Source of the DNA: Collinsella aerofaciens
Lineage (GTDB): Bacteria; Actinomycetota; Coriobacteriia; Coriobacteriales; Coriobacteriaceae
NCBI RefSeq assembly: GCF_028209625.1
Contig: NZ_JAQLDU010000006.1
Span: 1-64,000 of the forward strand
Direction of reading: 5' to 3'
DNA length: 64,000 bases
Part shown: piece after piece, positions 26,275-34,581 of the stretch
Numbering within the stretch: position 1 is the first letter of the stretch
How the letters are laid out: each line of letters starts with the position of its first letter
Translations under genes and position numbers: made by a program
The notes under the pieces: model-generated
The model's input: the letters and a program-made list of their open reading frames with translations, nothing else
Database searches by the model: none
What the model was told of the DNA's origin: nothing

Positions 26275-26486
26275 GCTGAACCTCCTTGTTCAGGACCGAC
26301 AACCGATTTGTGGTTTCACGCGAAAAACCACGTTCAATGTACGCCCGATACGCAAGGACAGCGTCCACATTCCGGTAAGTGGTATGAAATTAGCCGTAGA
26401 AGTATATTTACGGAAAGCGAGTGGCGCCGCATGCGGATGCCGACAGCCAGGCGCCCCCCTCAATACACCCTCATGCCCATTCAAAT
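26275..26486. other. deoC upstream region, no gene seen
   Basis: Intergenic sequence holding the presumed deoC promoter. AT-richer patches such as GAAGTATATTTACGG are present, but I can assign no promoter, operator or small ORF with a ribosome binding site. Confidence 0.4.
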
Positions 26487-26582
26487 AGCAAGGGGCCCGT
26501 ATCCGTTGGGATACGGGCCCCTTTCGGCCATGACCTATCTCAGCAACAAAGACTACTTGCGGTGAGCGCGGTAGAACTCGAT
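26487..26582. repeat. Direct repeat, left copy: displaced pgi 3' end and terminator
   Basis: A near copy of 29956-30049. Bases 26529-26582 are identical to 29996-30049 (54 bp), including the last codons of pgi (minus strand EFYRAHRK and TAG). The adjoining hairpin GGGCCCGTATCC..GGATACGGGCCC is also present, but its loop is in the opposite orientation (CCGTTGGG here, CCCAACGG at the right copy), and two single-base insertions differ. The copy is not attached to any pgi gene: beyond 26582 the sequence is unrelated. It marks the left boundary of an inserted segment. Confidence 0.85.
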
Positions 26583-27045
26583 CGCACCATCTTATCCGAG
26601 CCGGGGCACGTTCGCATAGCGTGGCGCGTGACGGTTGCAAAACCACCCCATTTGAAACAAACGCAAAAAAGTACTTGCAAAGACGCGTTCCGACATATAA
26701 GTTGATAAAAGACCGCCGTTGCGGTTTTAAGTAGATCGAGCATATGAAGTTTGAGTTTTAGCGTGTAAGAGAAGGAAGATCGGCAAAGTACAACCCCAAA
26801 CGCAATGACAACTTAATGAGGTAACTGCCACATGTGAGGTATCCCGGGCATTGCTGTCTCGATTTTGAGCACGATGCCTTCCGCCTTGCATGGGCCGTTC
26901 CATCCCGCCCCTGCAGCAACTGCCTCACGGGCACATTGAAAACCGCATAGCACCCCAACGTCAGCACATCACCCACGGCAAGCACATCACTCACGACAAC
27001 CAACACATCAACAAACAGCACGAACATCAACCGATTGGAGAAGCT
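26583..27045. other. Left non-coding part of the inserted segment with CA-rich leader
   Basis: No convincing gene. Bases 26583-26760 are mixed-composition sequence with several A-rich stretches. From about 26940 to 27040 the plus strand is C/A-rich and G-poor with loosely repeated CACATCAC/AACA units, reading up to the ribosome binding site of the next gene. In frame it would give a His-rich peptide, but there is no ribosome binding site for it. It looks like an unstructured 5' leader. Confidence 0.45.
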
Positions 27046-27936
27046 ATGACAAACCACCACGCTGAAGACGGCGATAAGAAAAGCATTCTGGATGCCCGCA
27101 TTGAGAGAGCATATGCAAACGAATATGACGTCGCCTTTGCCGCCGCGACCATCAAGAACTACGCGTCGCTACCGCTCGCGACGATCTTGGCCGGCAAGCC
27201 TCAACTGCTGAAGCGCTGCACAAAGATCATGGGCGACCCCGACATTCGCAAGCTGACAGACCCCTATGCCCCAAAACGCGACAACGATTCGTACGTTCTT
27301 ACCGTAGGCTGCCTAGCCCATATGCTTACGGCGCTCGACACGAAACTCAAGCTCGAATGGGAACCCGACGAACGTCATGAACTCGAAAGCAAGCGGAACA
27401 CCCTGCGCACCGCACTGTTCCTTCCGTTGGACGGCCTCAAGCGCTGCAACGTCGAGCTCAATACACAGGCGCGGCAAAAGCCCGGGACCACGGAGCAGAA
27501 AACTCCAAGACCCCATGTGACCATCGTCGACCGCAACCGATATAACCGCATGACCGCGCACTTTTCCGCCGAGGGAGCAGTCATAAGGACGCTGATCGAC
27601 CTGCTGTGCCTCCTGAGCATCAACGAGCTATTTGAGGGCTATCTCGCCCTTGTTCCCGCGACGGCACCCAAGTCGGCAGCAAAGATCATCGAGACCTGCA
27701 GACGCCAGTTTGAGCGCCATCGCAATGGCAGCGAGATGAACGCCAGCATCGCGCAGTACTACGCGGCTCATTACAAAAATGACGGATGTGCCCCTGTCGA
27801 GCATCAGCTGCGGCTCGCCTACACCACGCCCGCCGCAACTCTCCATCGCTTTGGAGCCCTTGGCGCTTGCGAGCCGCACGAACAGGCAGCCTGCCCCACA
27901 ACCGAGCTCGATCTCAGACTCGGACGAACCCTGTAG
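27046..27936 (+). CDS. Unknown protein, first gene of the inserted module
   Basis: A 296-residue soluble, mostly helical, basic protein. ATG 27046 is preceded by GGAG at 7 nt. It begins with a polar segment (MTNHHAEDGDKKS), then YDVAFAAATIKNYASLPLATILAGKP and RFECHR-like basic patches near the C-terminus. There is no signal peptide, membrane segment or nucleotide-binding motif, and I do not recognise the family. It lies 63 nt before the ClpP-like gene, same strand, within the pgi-end direct repeats, so a replication, mobilisation or accessory function of that module is possible but unproven. Confidence 0.7.
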   Translation: MTNHHAEDGDKKSILDARIERAYANEYDVAFAAATIKNYASLPLATILAGKPQLLKRCTKIMGDPDIRKLTDPYAPKRDNDSYVLTVGCLAHMLTALDTKLKLEWEPDERHELESKRNTLRTALFLPLDGLKRCNVELNTQARQKPGTTEQKTPRPHVTIVDRNRYNRMTAHFSAEGAVIRTLIDLLCLLSINELFEGYLALVPATAPKSAAKIIETCRRQFERHRNGSEMNASIAQYYAAHYKNDGCAPVEHQLRLAYTTPAATLHRFGALGACEPHEQAACPTTELDLRLGRTL

Positions 27937-27999
27937 CCCGCCAGCCCCTCCGCGGGCAACAATCCTATTCCACAACGCAACCAACAGAAAGGAGTCCTC

Positions 28000-28617
28000 A
28001 TGGACACCAATCATTCCCCCATCATCAGCCCCCTCACCATGCGTGAATCCGCCCGAGGTATCACGCTCACCAGCATTTACGATGAGATGCTCGCCCGTCG
28101 CGAGCTCTCCGTCATGGGAAACATCGAAACCCCGATGGCCCACGACCTATGCCAACAGATCCGCCTGCTCGATGCCACCGACCCCAGCCGCCCCATCACC
28201 ATATTTGTCGCCAGCGCCGGCGGAAGCGTGCGATCGGGTCTTGCGATCTATGACGCCATACGCCTCGCTTCGTGCCCCATCCGCACCGTCTGCCTGGAAT
28301 TCGCCGCGTCCATGGGCGCCGTGATCTTTATGGGCGGCGACGATCGCCGTATGGCGCCCCATGCAGAGCTCATGATTCACGACCCGCTGATCCCCCAGGG
28401 GGCAGGCGGCTCGGCACTTGCGCTGCAGGAAACCAGCCGGCGTCTCATGCAGACCCGCAAGGCCCTCACGCAAATCCTCTCGGACCGCAGCGGCCTCACG
28501 CCCAAGCGCATCCAGTCCCTCACTGCAAAAGACACCTACCTTTCGGCCGAGCGCGCCGTCGAGCTCGGCTTTGCCCACGAAATCCTCTCGACCACCAAGG
28601 AGGTCGCCCATGTCTAA
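28000..28617 (+). CDS. ClpP-like serine protease of the inserted module
   Basis: A 205-residue ClpP-fold protease. The catalytic triad is present: S104 in FAASMGA, H127 in LMIHDPL, D178 in AKDTYLSAERA. The oxyanion-loop GGSVRSGLAIYD is at 74-85. It is divergent from housekeeping ClpP (MIHDP for MIHQP, no conserved N-terminal IR hairpin), as in ClpP homologues carried by phages and conjugative elements. ATG 28000 has AAAGGAG upstream. It overlaps the VirD4-like gene by 8 nt, so the two products are made together. Substrate and partner ATPase are unknown. Confidence 0.85.
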   Translation: MDTNHSPIISPLTMRESARGITLTSIYDEMLARRELSVMGNIETPMAHDLCQQIRLLDATDPSRPITIFVASAGGSVRSGLAIYDAIRLASCPIRTVCLEFAASMGAVIFMGGDDRRMAPHAELMIHDPLIPQGAGGSALALQETSRRLMQTRKALTQILSDRSGLTPKRIQSLTAKDTYLSAERAVELGFAHEILSTTKEVAHV

Positions 28618-29920
28618 CCTCGCCAGCTGCCTCGCCGCATCTGAGTCCGCATCGTCCACTATCCTCGCCAAGGATCGAACGCTTTCCTGCGACACCCGCC
28701 AAACGGGACTCAACAACAACGCACTTGTGATCGGCCCCTCGGGAGCCGGCAAGACCCGAAACGTCCTCAAGCCCAACCTGCTGCAAATGAACGCAAGCTA
28801 CATCGTGCTCGACACCAAAGGCACGCTCTGTCGCGAAGTGGGACCCGTGCTGGCAGCCCACGGTTACCGCGTGCAATGTCTCAACTTCGCCGACCTCAAC
28901 ACCGTCCCGGCCCTTGCGCCCGGCATCGAGCGCTGCGGCTACAACCCCCTGAGGCACATTCGCCGCAAGGCGGGCGGCGGGCCCAACCAGCAGGACATCC
29001 TCTCGGTGGCAAAGGCCATCTGCCCCATCGAGGACAACAACCAGCCTTTTTGGGATCATGCGGCGGCAAACCTGCTGTCGTGTCTTATCGCCTACGTCAC
29101 CGAACAGCTACCCGCCGACGAGCAGACGATCAGCTCGGTCATCAAGCTGATCGAGCACCTGCAGGACGGTGCCACGGATCGATTGTTTGACGACCTGATC
29201 ACGACCGACCCCCAAAGCTATGCCCTCTCGCTATGGCGGCGCTACGCCATTACGCAAAATGCCGAGCGCATGCACGCGAGCATCGTCGGCATCCTTGCCG
29301 AAAAGGTCATGTGTCTGGGATTCGACGGTGCGGCACAGCTCTATCGTGAGTGCCATCAGGTGGACTTCGCTTCCATGGGACACACCCCCTGCGCCCTGTT
29401 TGTAACCGTGAGCGATATTGACCGCAATCTCGATCCGCTGACCGGCCTCTTTATTTCGCAGGCGTTTATGGGCCTCATTCGTGAGGCCGATAGGCAGCCC
29501 GACGGCAGCCTGCCCGTGCCCGTGCGCTTTATGCTCGATGACTTCGCAAATCTGCAGATCCCCCAGATCGACAACGTGCTCTCGATTATCCGAAGCCGCA
29601 ACATCTGGGCAACGCTGCTGCTGCAGTCGACCAACCAGCTCGATGCGCTCTATGGCGAAGCGCGCGCTCGCTCCATCATGGGCAACTGCGACACGCATCT
29701 GGTATTGGCCTTCCAGGATCCCGAGAGTGCCCAGGTGTTTTCCGACCGCGCCGACGCGCTGCCCAGCACGCTCATGGCGACGCCGATCGATCGCTCGTGG
29801 CTCTTTGTGCGCGGCCACACTCCCGAGCAGGTCGAACGCTTTAGGCTCGAAGACCATCCGCTGTACGGGGAACTGCCCGAAGCGCAGCGAGACACCACGC
29901 AGGTCGAATTAACCCGCTAA
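28610..29920 (+). CDS. VirD4/TraG-like ATPase (conjugative coupling-protein family)
   Basis: A 436-residue AAA-type ATPase. Walker A GPSGAGKT is at 42-49, followed by KPNLLQMNASYIVLDTKG, the pattern of the VirD4-like coupling proteins of Firmicutes conjugative elements. Walker B FMLDD is at 307-311, then the TraM-recognition-type segment NIWATLLLQSTNQLDALYG. It lacks the usual N-terminal membrane helices and is short for the family (about 600), so it is either a soluble relative or an N-terminally truncated form. ATG 28610 has AAGGAGG inside the ClpP gene. No relaxase or other conjugation gene is nearby. Confidence 0.83.
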   Translation: MSNLASCLAASESASSTILAKDRTLSCDTRQTGLNNNALVIGPSGAGKTRNVLKPNLLQMNASYIVLDTKGTLCREVGPVLAAHGYRVQCLNFADLNTVPALAPGIERCGYNPLRHIRRKAGGGPNQQDILSVAKAICPIEDNNQPFWDHAAANLLSCLIAYVTEQLPADEQTISSVIKLIEHLQDGATDRLFDDLITTDPQSYALSLWRRYAITQNAERMHASIVGILAEKVMCLGFDGAAQLYRECHQVDFASMGHTPCALFVTVSDIDRNLDPLTGLFISQAFMGLIREADRQPDGSLPVPVRFMLDDFANLQIPQIDNVLSIIRSRNIWATLLLQSTNQLDALYGEARARSIMGNCDTHLVLAFQDPESAQVFSDRADALPSTLMATPIDRSWLFVRGHTPEQVERFRLEDHPLYGELPEAQRDTTQVELTR

Positions 29921-29955
29921 CAACGCCGCGCAGTCCGCCACACTCGACCGCAAAC

Positions 29956-30049
29956 AGCAAGGGCCCGTATCCCAACGGATACGGGCCCCTTTCGGCATGA
30001 CCTATCTCAGCAACAAAGACTACTTGCGGTGAGCGCGGTAGAACTCGAT
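29956..30049. repeat. Direct repeat, right copy: native pgi 3' end and terminator
   Basis: The genuine end of pgi plus its hairpin GGGCCCGTATCC / GGATACGGGCCC (about 29960-29988), which also ends the plus-strand module. It matches 26487-26582 as described there (offset 3467 nt over the identical 54 bp). Together the copies bracket 26583-29955. Confidence 0.87.
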
Positions 30050-31714
30050 GAGTGCCTGGGTCGAAGCGTCCTGCTCGGCCTTGGCGGCATCGTCATGGAA
30101 GGCCGGGGTGATCTGCTTGGCAAGCTGCTTGCCCAGCTCAACGCCCCACTGGTCGTAGGAGTCGATGCCCCAGACCGTGCCCTCGACAAACGTGATGTGC
30201 TCGTACAGGGCGATGAGCTCGCCGAGCGCAAACGGGGTCAGCGTGTCGCCAAAGATCGAGGTCGTCGGGCGGTTGCCCTCAAAGCAGCGGGCCGGGACGA
30301 TCTGCTCGGGCGTGCCCTCGGCGCGCACCTCGTCGGCCGTCTTACCAAAGGCGAGCGCCTTGGTCTGGGCCAGGAAGTTGCCCAAGAACAGCTCGTGCAC
30401 GTCCTGACCGCCATCGGTTGCGGGGTTGGCAGTGTTGGCGAAAGCGATAAAGTCGGCCGGGACCACCACGGTGCCCTGGTGCAGCAGCTGGTAGAAGGCG
30501 TGCTGACCGTTGGTGCCGGGCTCGCCCCAGAAGATCTCACCGGTATCGGAGGTCACAGCGCTGCCGTCCCAGCGGACGTGCTTGCCGTTGGACTCCATGG
30601 TGAGCTGCTGCAGGTAGGCCGGGAAACGGTGCAGGTACTGGCAGTACGGCAGCACGGCGTGGCTCTTGGAACCGAAGAAGTTGACGTACCAGACGTTGAG
30701 CAGGCCCATCAGCGCGACGGCGTTGTTCTCGAGCGGGGTGTTGCAGAAGTACTCGTCGATGGCGTGGAAGCCCTCAAGGAACTGCTGGAAGCGCTCGGGG
30801 CCGAGCACGACGATCAGCGACAGGCCCACGGCGGAGTCGACGGAGTAGCGGCCGCCGACCCAGTTCCAGAAACCAAAGGCGTTGGCCGGGTCGATACCGA
30901 AAGCCTCGACCTTCTCGAGTGCGGTGGAAACGGCGACGAAGTGCTTTGCCACAGCCTCGGCGTTCTGCTCATCGGAGCCGTCGATGGCGCCCTGGGCCTT
31001 GAGCTGCTCGAGCATCCAGGTCTTGACCTCGCGAGCGTTGGTGAGGGTCTCGAGCGTGGTGAAGGTCTTGGAGACGATGATCACGAGCGTGGTCTCGGGA
31101 TCCAGACCCTTGAGCTTCTCGGCCTGGTCGTTGGGGTCGATGTTGGAGATGTAGCGGCAATCGATACCGGCGTCGGCATAGGGACGCAGAGCCTCATAAG
31201 CCATGACCGGGCCCAGGTCGGAGCCGCCGATGCCGATGGACACCAGGTGCTCGATCTTCTTGCCGGTAACGCCCTTCCACTCACCGGAGCGCACGCGCTC
31301 GGCAAAGGCATACATGCGGTCGAGGACCTCGTGCACGTCGGCGACGACATCCTGGCCGTCGACGATGAGCTGGCCCTTCTCGCTTGCCGGACGGCGAAGC
31401 GCGGTGTGCAGAACAGCGCGGTCCTCGGTGGTGTTGATGTGCTCGCCGGAGAACATGGCATCGCGGCGCTCCTCGAGCTTCACCTCGCGGGCAAGATCGC
31501 ACAGCAGCTTGACGGTCTCATCGGTCACCAGGTTCTTCGACAGATCGAAGTGCAGGTCACCAGCGTCAAAGCTCAGCTTGTTCACACGCTCGGCGTCGGC
31601 GGCAAACCAGGCCTTGAGGTCGATACCCTCGGCCTCGAGCTTCTCCTGATGGGCCTCGAGCGCCTTCCAAGCGGCGGTCGACGTAGCGTCGATAGGTGCG
31701 GCAACAGTTGCCAT
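30020..31714 (-). CDS. pgi: Glucose-6-phosphate isomerase
   Basis: A 564-residue enzyme interconverting glucose 6-phosphate and fructose 6-phosphate, of the long bacterial/eukaryotic type. Recognisable segments include [33 protein letters not shown] (phosphate loop), [47 protein letters not shown] (catalytic Glu) and [14 protein letters not shown] 31714 has GAGGAGG upstream. The product also links to the frl pathway, which yields glucose 6-phosphate. Its last codons are duplicated at 26.5 kb. Confidence 0.95.
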   Translation of the reverse strand: MATVAAPIDATSTAAWKALEAHQEKLEAEGIDLKAWFAADAERVNKLSFDAGDLHFDLSKNLVTDETVKLLCDLAREVKLEERRDAMFSGEHINTTEDRAVLHTALRRPASEKGQLIVDGQDVVADVHEVLDRMYAFAERVRSGEWKGVTGKKIEHLVSIGIGGSDLGPVMAYEALRPYADAGIDCRYISNIDPNDQAEKLKGLDPETTLVIIVSKTFTTLETLTNAREVKTWMLEQLKAQGAIDGSDEQNAEAVAKHFVAVSTALEKVEAFGIDPANAFGFWNWVGGRYSVDSAVGLSLIVVLGPERFQQFLEGFHAIDEYFCNTPLENNAVALMGLLNVWYVNFFGSKSHAVLPYCQYLHRFPAYLQQLTMESNGKHVRWDGSAVTSDTGEIFWGEPGTNGQHAFYQLLHQGTVVVPADFIAFANTANPATDGGQDVHELFLGNFLAQTKALAFGKTADEVRAEGTPEQIVPARCFEGNRPTTSIFGDTLTPFALGELIALYEHITFVEGTVWGIDSYDQWGVELGKQLAKQITPAFHDDAAKAEQDASTQALIEFYRAHRK

Positions 31715-31775
31715 AAAGTCCTCCTCAGCATACGGGCGCACACCTCCATGCGCGCCCGGATATTCAGATGCCACT

Positions 31776-31781
31776 ATTCTA
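31776..31781 (-). promoter_or_regulatory. Candidate pgi -10 box
   Basis: TAGAAT on the minus strand, about 60 nt before the pgi start, with TGATTG 16 nt further upstream as a possible -35. A GGGCGC/GCGCCC hairpin lies between it and the ribosome binding site (about 31735-31758). Confidence 0.35.
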
Positions 31782-31837
31782 GCGCAGGTCAAGACTACAA
31801 TCAGCGAGCGTTATCAATCTGCCCCCAAACGGCAACC

Positions 31838-31900
31838 GACCAAAAAGGGACAGGTTTATTTTGGCAGGTCAAACGCTTTACCTACCAAAAAACCCGTCCC
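31838..31900 (-). terminator. Compound hairpin terminator with GGGACAGGTTT motif
   Basis: AAGGGACAGGTTT pairs with AAACCCGTCCCTT (one bulge), and inside it TTTTGG-AGGT pairs with ACCT-CCAAAA. It lies just past the stop of the ADH-like gene. The CAAAAAGGGACAGGTTT part recurs at 32573-32590, and its complement CAAACCTGTCCC at about 80-92. Confidence 0.65.
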
Positions 31901-31914
31901 TTCCTGGCAGGTCA

Positions 31915-32490
31915 TTACGCCGCGGCACACACGCTACCGAGTAGCTCGCGCAAGGGGGACCCGATGCCCTCCAGCAGTTCAGGCGCGATGATGGCAAAAA
32001 CGGGGACCTCGCCGGCGCCCACCGCAGCAGGCACCTTGCCCTCCGAAACAATGCATCCGTAAGGGACAAAGCCGTCTTCGCCGGCATCGAGCGCCGCCAT
32101 GCGACGGGCGAGTTCGCGTGCAAAGCCGGCAGTATCGGCATCGCCAATCGCCAGGACAAAGTCCACGCCCTCGTCGGTCGCCAGGGCCACGGCCTCGTCA
32201 ACCAGCCCGTCTCCCCCGGCACCCTCAACCGAGCCGCAGCGGAAAAGTACACGCTCGAGTAGGGCTCGATCAAGCGAGCCGAGTGCCGCCGAGACGAGCT
32301 CATCGCGCGTATGCTTGTCGCCGCCCAGCACCACCAGCGCCTTGGTGCCACCGTAGTGAGCAACCAATCGCCCGCACCAGCGAGCCACGTCCCCATCCGC
32401 AACCAAGCGCGTCGGCATACCAAATCCATAGTTGACCATCTTTCCCACAACCCTTCCGTGCGTATAGGCGGTATCAATCGTTAGGCTCAT
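31915..32490 (-). CDS. Truncated, degenerate iron-alcohol-dehydrogenase-like protein
   Basis: 191 residues resembling only the N-terminal half of group III (iron-containing) alcohol dehydrogenases: NYGFGMPTRLVADGD, then ALVVLGGDKHTRDELV, and EGVDFVLAIGDADTAGFA where the family has GGGS. The C-terminal metal-binding His domain is missing, so it cannot be a normal dehydrogenase. It may be a decayed copy or a reused nucleotide-binding domain. The start is uncertain: ATG 32490 has no ribosome binding site, and ATG 32439 just before NYGFG is an alternative. It has its own terminator. Confidence 0.5.
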   Translation of the reverse strand: MSLTIDTAYTHGRVVGKMVNYGFGMPTRLVADGDVARWCGRLVAHYGGTKALVVLGGDKHTRDELVSAALGSLDRALLERVLFRCGSVEGAGGDGLVDEAVALATDEGVDFVLAIGDADTAGFARELARRMAALDAGEDGFVPYGCIVSEGKVPAAVGAGEVPVFAIIAPELLEGIGSPLRELLGSVCAAA

Positions 32491-32572
32491 GCTACGAAGC
32501 AAGGTTTTCCGAGCTGTTTCGCACTCTTTAGAGCTGCGTTAAAACCCGATGCAGCCGCACGACCATACCTGC

Positions 32573-32590
32573 CAAAAAGGGACAGGTTTT
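32573..32590. repeat. Second copy of the CAAAAAGGGACAGGTTT motif
   Basis: Matches the arm at 31838-31855 and lies just upstream of the Y-family polymerase gene. It may be part of a dispersed repeat family in this genome. Confidence 0.5.
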
Positions 32591-32660
32591 GACGGTGTCC
32601 GGACGAGCAGGTATTATCGAACAAGTATTCGATAAGAACATGTGTTTGATGGGAGGACGC

Positions 32661-34166
32661 GTGGGGCACGAGCGTCACACCTATATCTGCATCGACCTTA
32701 AGACGTTCTACGCCAGCGTCGAGTGCGTCGACCGCGGACTCGACCCACTCACTACGTGCCTGGTCGTTGCCGACGAATCGCGCGGACGCACGACCATCTG
32801 CCTCGCCATCACACAAGCCATGAAGGACCTCGGCATCCACAACCGCTGCCGTCTGTTCGAGATACCCGACGGCATCGACTACATCAAGGCCGTGCCGCGC
32901 ATGCAGCACTACATGGAGGTGTCGGCGCAAATCTACGGCATCTATCTGGAATACGTGAGCCCGCAAGACATTCACGTCTATTCAATCGATGAATGCTTTA
33001 TCGACGTGAGGCCCTATCTAGACCTCTACCACACCAATGCCGAAGGGTTCGCCTGCATGCTGCGCGACGAGGTCCTCGCGCGCACCGGCATCACGGCAAC
33101 CGTCGGCATCGGCCCCAACCTATTCCAGGCCAAGGTGGCGCTCGACATTACCGCCAAGCACGTACCCAGCCGCATCGGCAAACTCGACGACGAGACCTTT
33201 CGCAAGGAGATCTGGCCCCATCGCCCCATCACCGACATCTGGGGCATCGGGCCTGGCGTGGCAGCCCGCCTCGAAAAGTACGGGGTATACGATCTGATGG
33301 GCGTCGCCGCGCTCGACGAAAACCTGCTATACGATGAGCTCGGTGTCAATGCCGAGTATCTCATCGACCACGCCTTTGGGCGCGAGCCGACAACCATCGC
33401 CGATATCCAAGCCTATCGCCCGCAAGCAACTTCAACTACCACAGGACAGGTGCTATCGAAAGGCTATGCCTACGAACAGGCCTACACCGTCTTGCGCGAG
33501 ATGGTCGACAACGCTGTGCTGGGCTTAGTCGATAAGCACGTGGTGTGCGACAGCATCTCGCTCTTTGTAGGCTACGCGAGCGAGCGCGCCGACATACGCC
33601 GCCTCGACGCCAGCGGCACAGCGCAATATGTGGACGGATGCGGGCACCTGCGTTCGAGCACGTCGAGCATCGAACCCACCGCGACCGCCGGTCCTAAGCT
33701 CGCACCCCGTGCGCCCAAGCCCGTCCAGCGCAATGACGAACGGCGCCGACTGGTACGTGAGGCGCAGGCAATCGATGGCATCTTTGTGGGAGAGCATGGC
33801 GGTAAACCGCGCGGTGGCTACGCCGCACTCTTTGCACACTCTAACGCCTCGCGAAAGCTGCCCGAGCGCACCAATTCGTTTAAGAAAATCATGGGCTATT
33901 TCGATGAGCTCTGGGCGCAGACTGTCGATCCCAAACGACCGGTCAAGCGCATCAACCTGGGATTTGGCAACCTCATGCCCGAGGAATTTGCCACCATCGA
34001 TTTATTCAGCGATGTCGAGGCCGATGAGCGCGAGCGCGAGCTGGCCCGTGCCGTCCTGGCCGTAAAGGGCAAATACGGCAAAAACGCGCTCGTCAAGGGG
34101 CTGAGCTTTACCGCTGGCGCCACCGCACGCGAACGCAACGACCAGGTCGGAGGACACCGTGCCTAA
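32661..34166 (+). CDS. Y-family DNA polymerase (UmuC/UvrX-like)
   Basis: A 501-residue translesion polymerase. The first catalytic Asp is in ICIDLKTFYASVECVDRG, the DE pair in VYSIDECFIDV, and a helix-hairpin-helix region follows (IWGIGPGVAARLEKYGV). The little-finger domain lies near 300-470 and includes a ~60-residue low-complexity insert (STSSIEPTATAGPKLAPRAPKP). GTG 32661 has GGGAGG 6 nt upstream. It overlaps a YolD-like gene by 8 nt, the arrangement of UvrX/YolD pairs in Firmicutes and their phages. No LexA site is obvious. Confidence 0.9.
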   Translation: MGHERHTYICIDLKTFYASVECVDRGLDPLTTCLVVADESRGRTTICLAITQAMKDLGIHNRCRLFEIPDGIDYIKAVPRMQHYMEVSAQIYGIYLEYVSPQDIHVYSIDECFIDVRPYLDLYHTNAEGFACMLRDEVLARTGITATVGIGPNLFQAKVALDITAKHVPSRIGKLDDETFRKEIWPHRPITDIWGIGPGVAARLEKYGVYDLMGVAALDENLLYDELGVNAEYLIDHAFGREPTTIADIQAYRPQATSTTTGQVLSKGYAYEQAYTVLREMVDNAVLGLVDKHVVCDSISLFVGYASERADIRRLDASGTAQYVDGCGHLRSSTSSIEPTATAGPKLAPRAPKPVQRNDERRRLVREAQAIDGIFVGEHGGKPRGGYAALFAHSNASRKLPERTNSFKKIMGYFDELWAQTVDPKRPVKRINLGFGNLMPEEFATIDLFSDVEADERERELARAVLAVKGKYGKNALVKGLSFTAGATARERNDQVGGHRA

Positions 34167-34581
34167 ACCCAAGCAACCCATGCGCCCGCCCACCGCCTTT
34201 GAACGCCTGGCCGACCCCGAGGGGAGACGTCGCTCCGCCGACCCCAACCTCACGGCCAACGGCGCCGTTCGCGCCGGCCGCGCCGCGCAGTTTATGCCCT
34301 TCGCCGCCCTCACGGGATACTACGAGCTCGTACGCAAGCAAGAAATCACCGTCGAGCCCAAATGCGAACTTACGGAAGAAAAAGCCCTCGAGCTTTCGAA
34401 AAAGCTCGAGGGCCTCAAGCGCGGAGACCTGCTCCGCGTGACCTATTACGATACGTACGGCTATCGCTCCCGCACCGGCATCCTGGTCGAGGTGCTGCCG
34501 GCATACAAGCTGCTCAAACTCAGGGATATCGCCATTAACTTCGACGACATTCAAGAAATCGAGCTACGCGGCCGAGCCTAG
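34159..34581 (+). CDS. YolD-like protein
   Basis: A 140-residue YolD-type protein: RAAQFMPFAALTGYYELVRKQE near residues 42-63 is the family signature, followed by a small beta-rich domain (GDLLRVTYYDTYGYRSRTGILVEV). YolD-like proteins are encoded with Y-family polymerases and are thought to act with them, much as UmuD does with UmuC. GTG 34159 has GGAGG 7 nt upstream inside the polymerase gene. It is convergent with the surface-protein gene, whose stop overlaps its end by 4 nt. Confidence 0.82.
   Translation: MPKPKQPMRPPTAFERLADPEGRRRSADPNLTANGAVRAGRAAQFMPFAALTGYYELVRKQEITVEPKCELTEEKALELSKKLEGLKRGDLLRVTYYDTYGYRSRTGILVEVLPAYKLLKLRDIAINFDDIQEIELRGRA

Noticed and set aside
26890..27045. His-rich N-terminal extension of the module's first protein
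   Set aside because: The frame is open upstream, but the only good ribosome binding site precedes ATG 27046, and the upstream part is low-complexity CA-rich leader.
26583..29955. Integrase or relaxase in the inserted module
   Set aside because: All frames were read; only the unknown protein, the ClpP-like and the VirD4-like genes have coding features. The module is therefore not a self-sufficient element as seen here.
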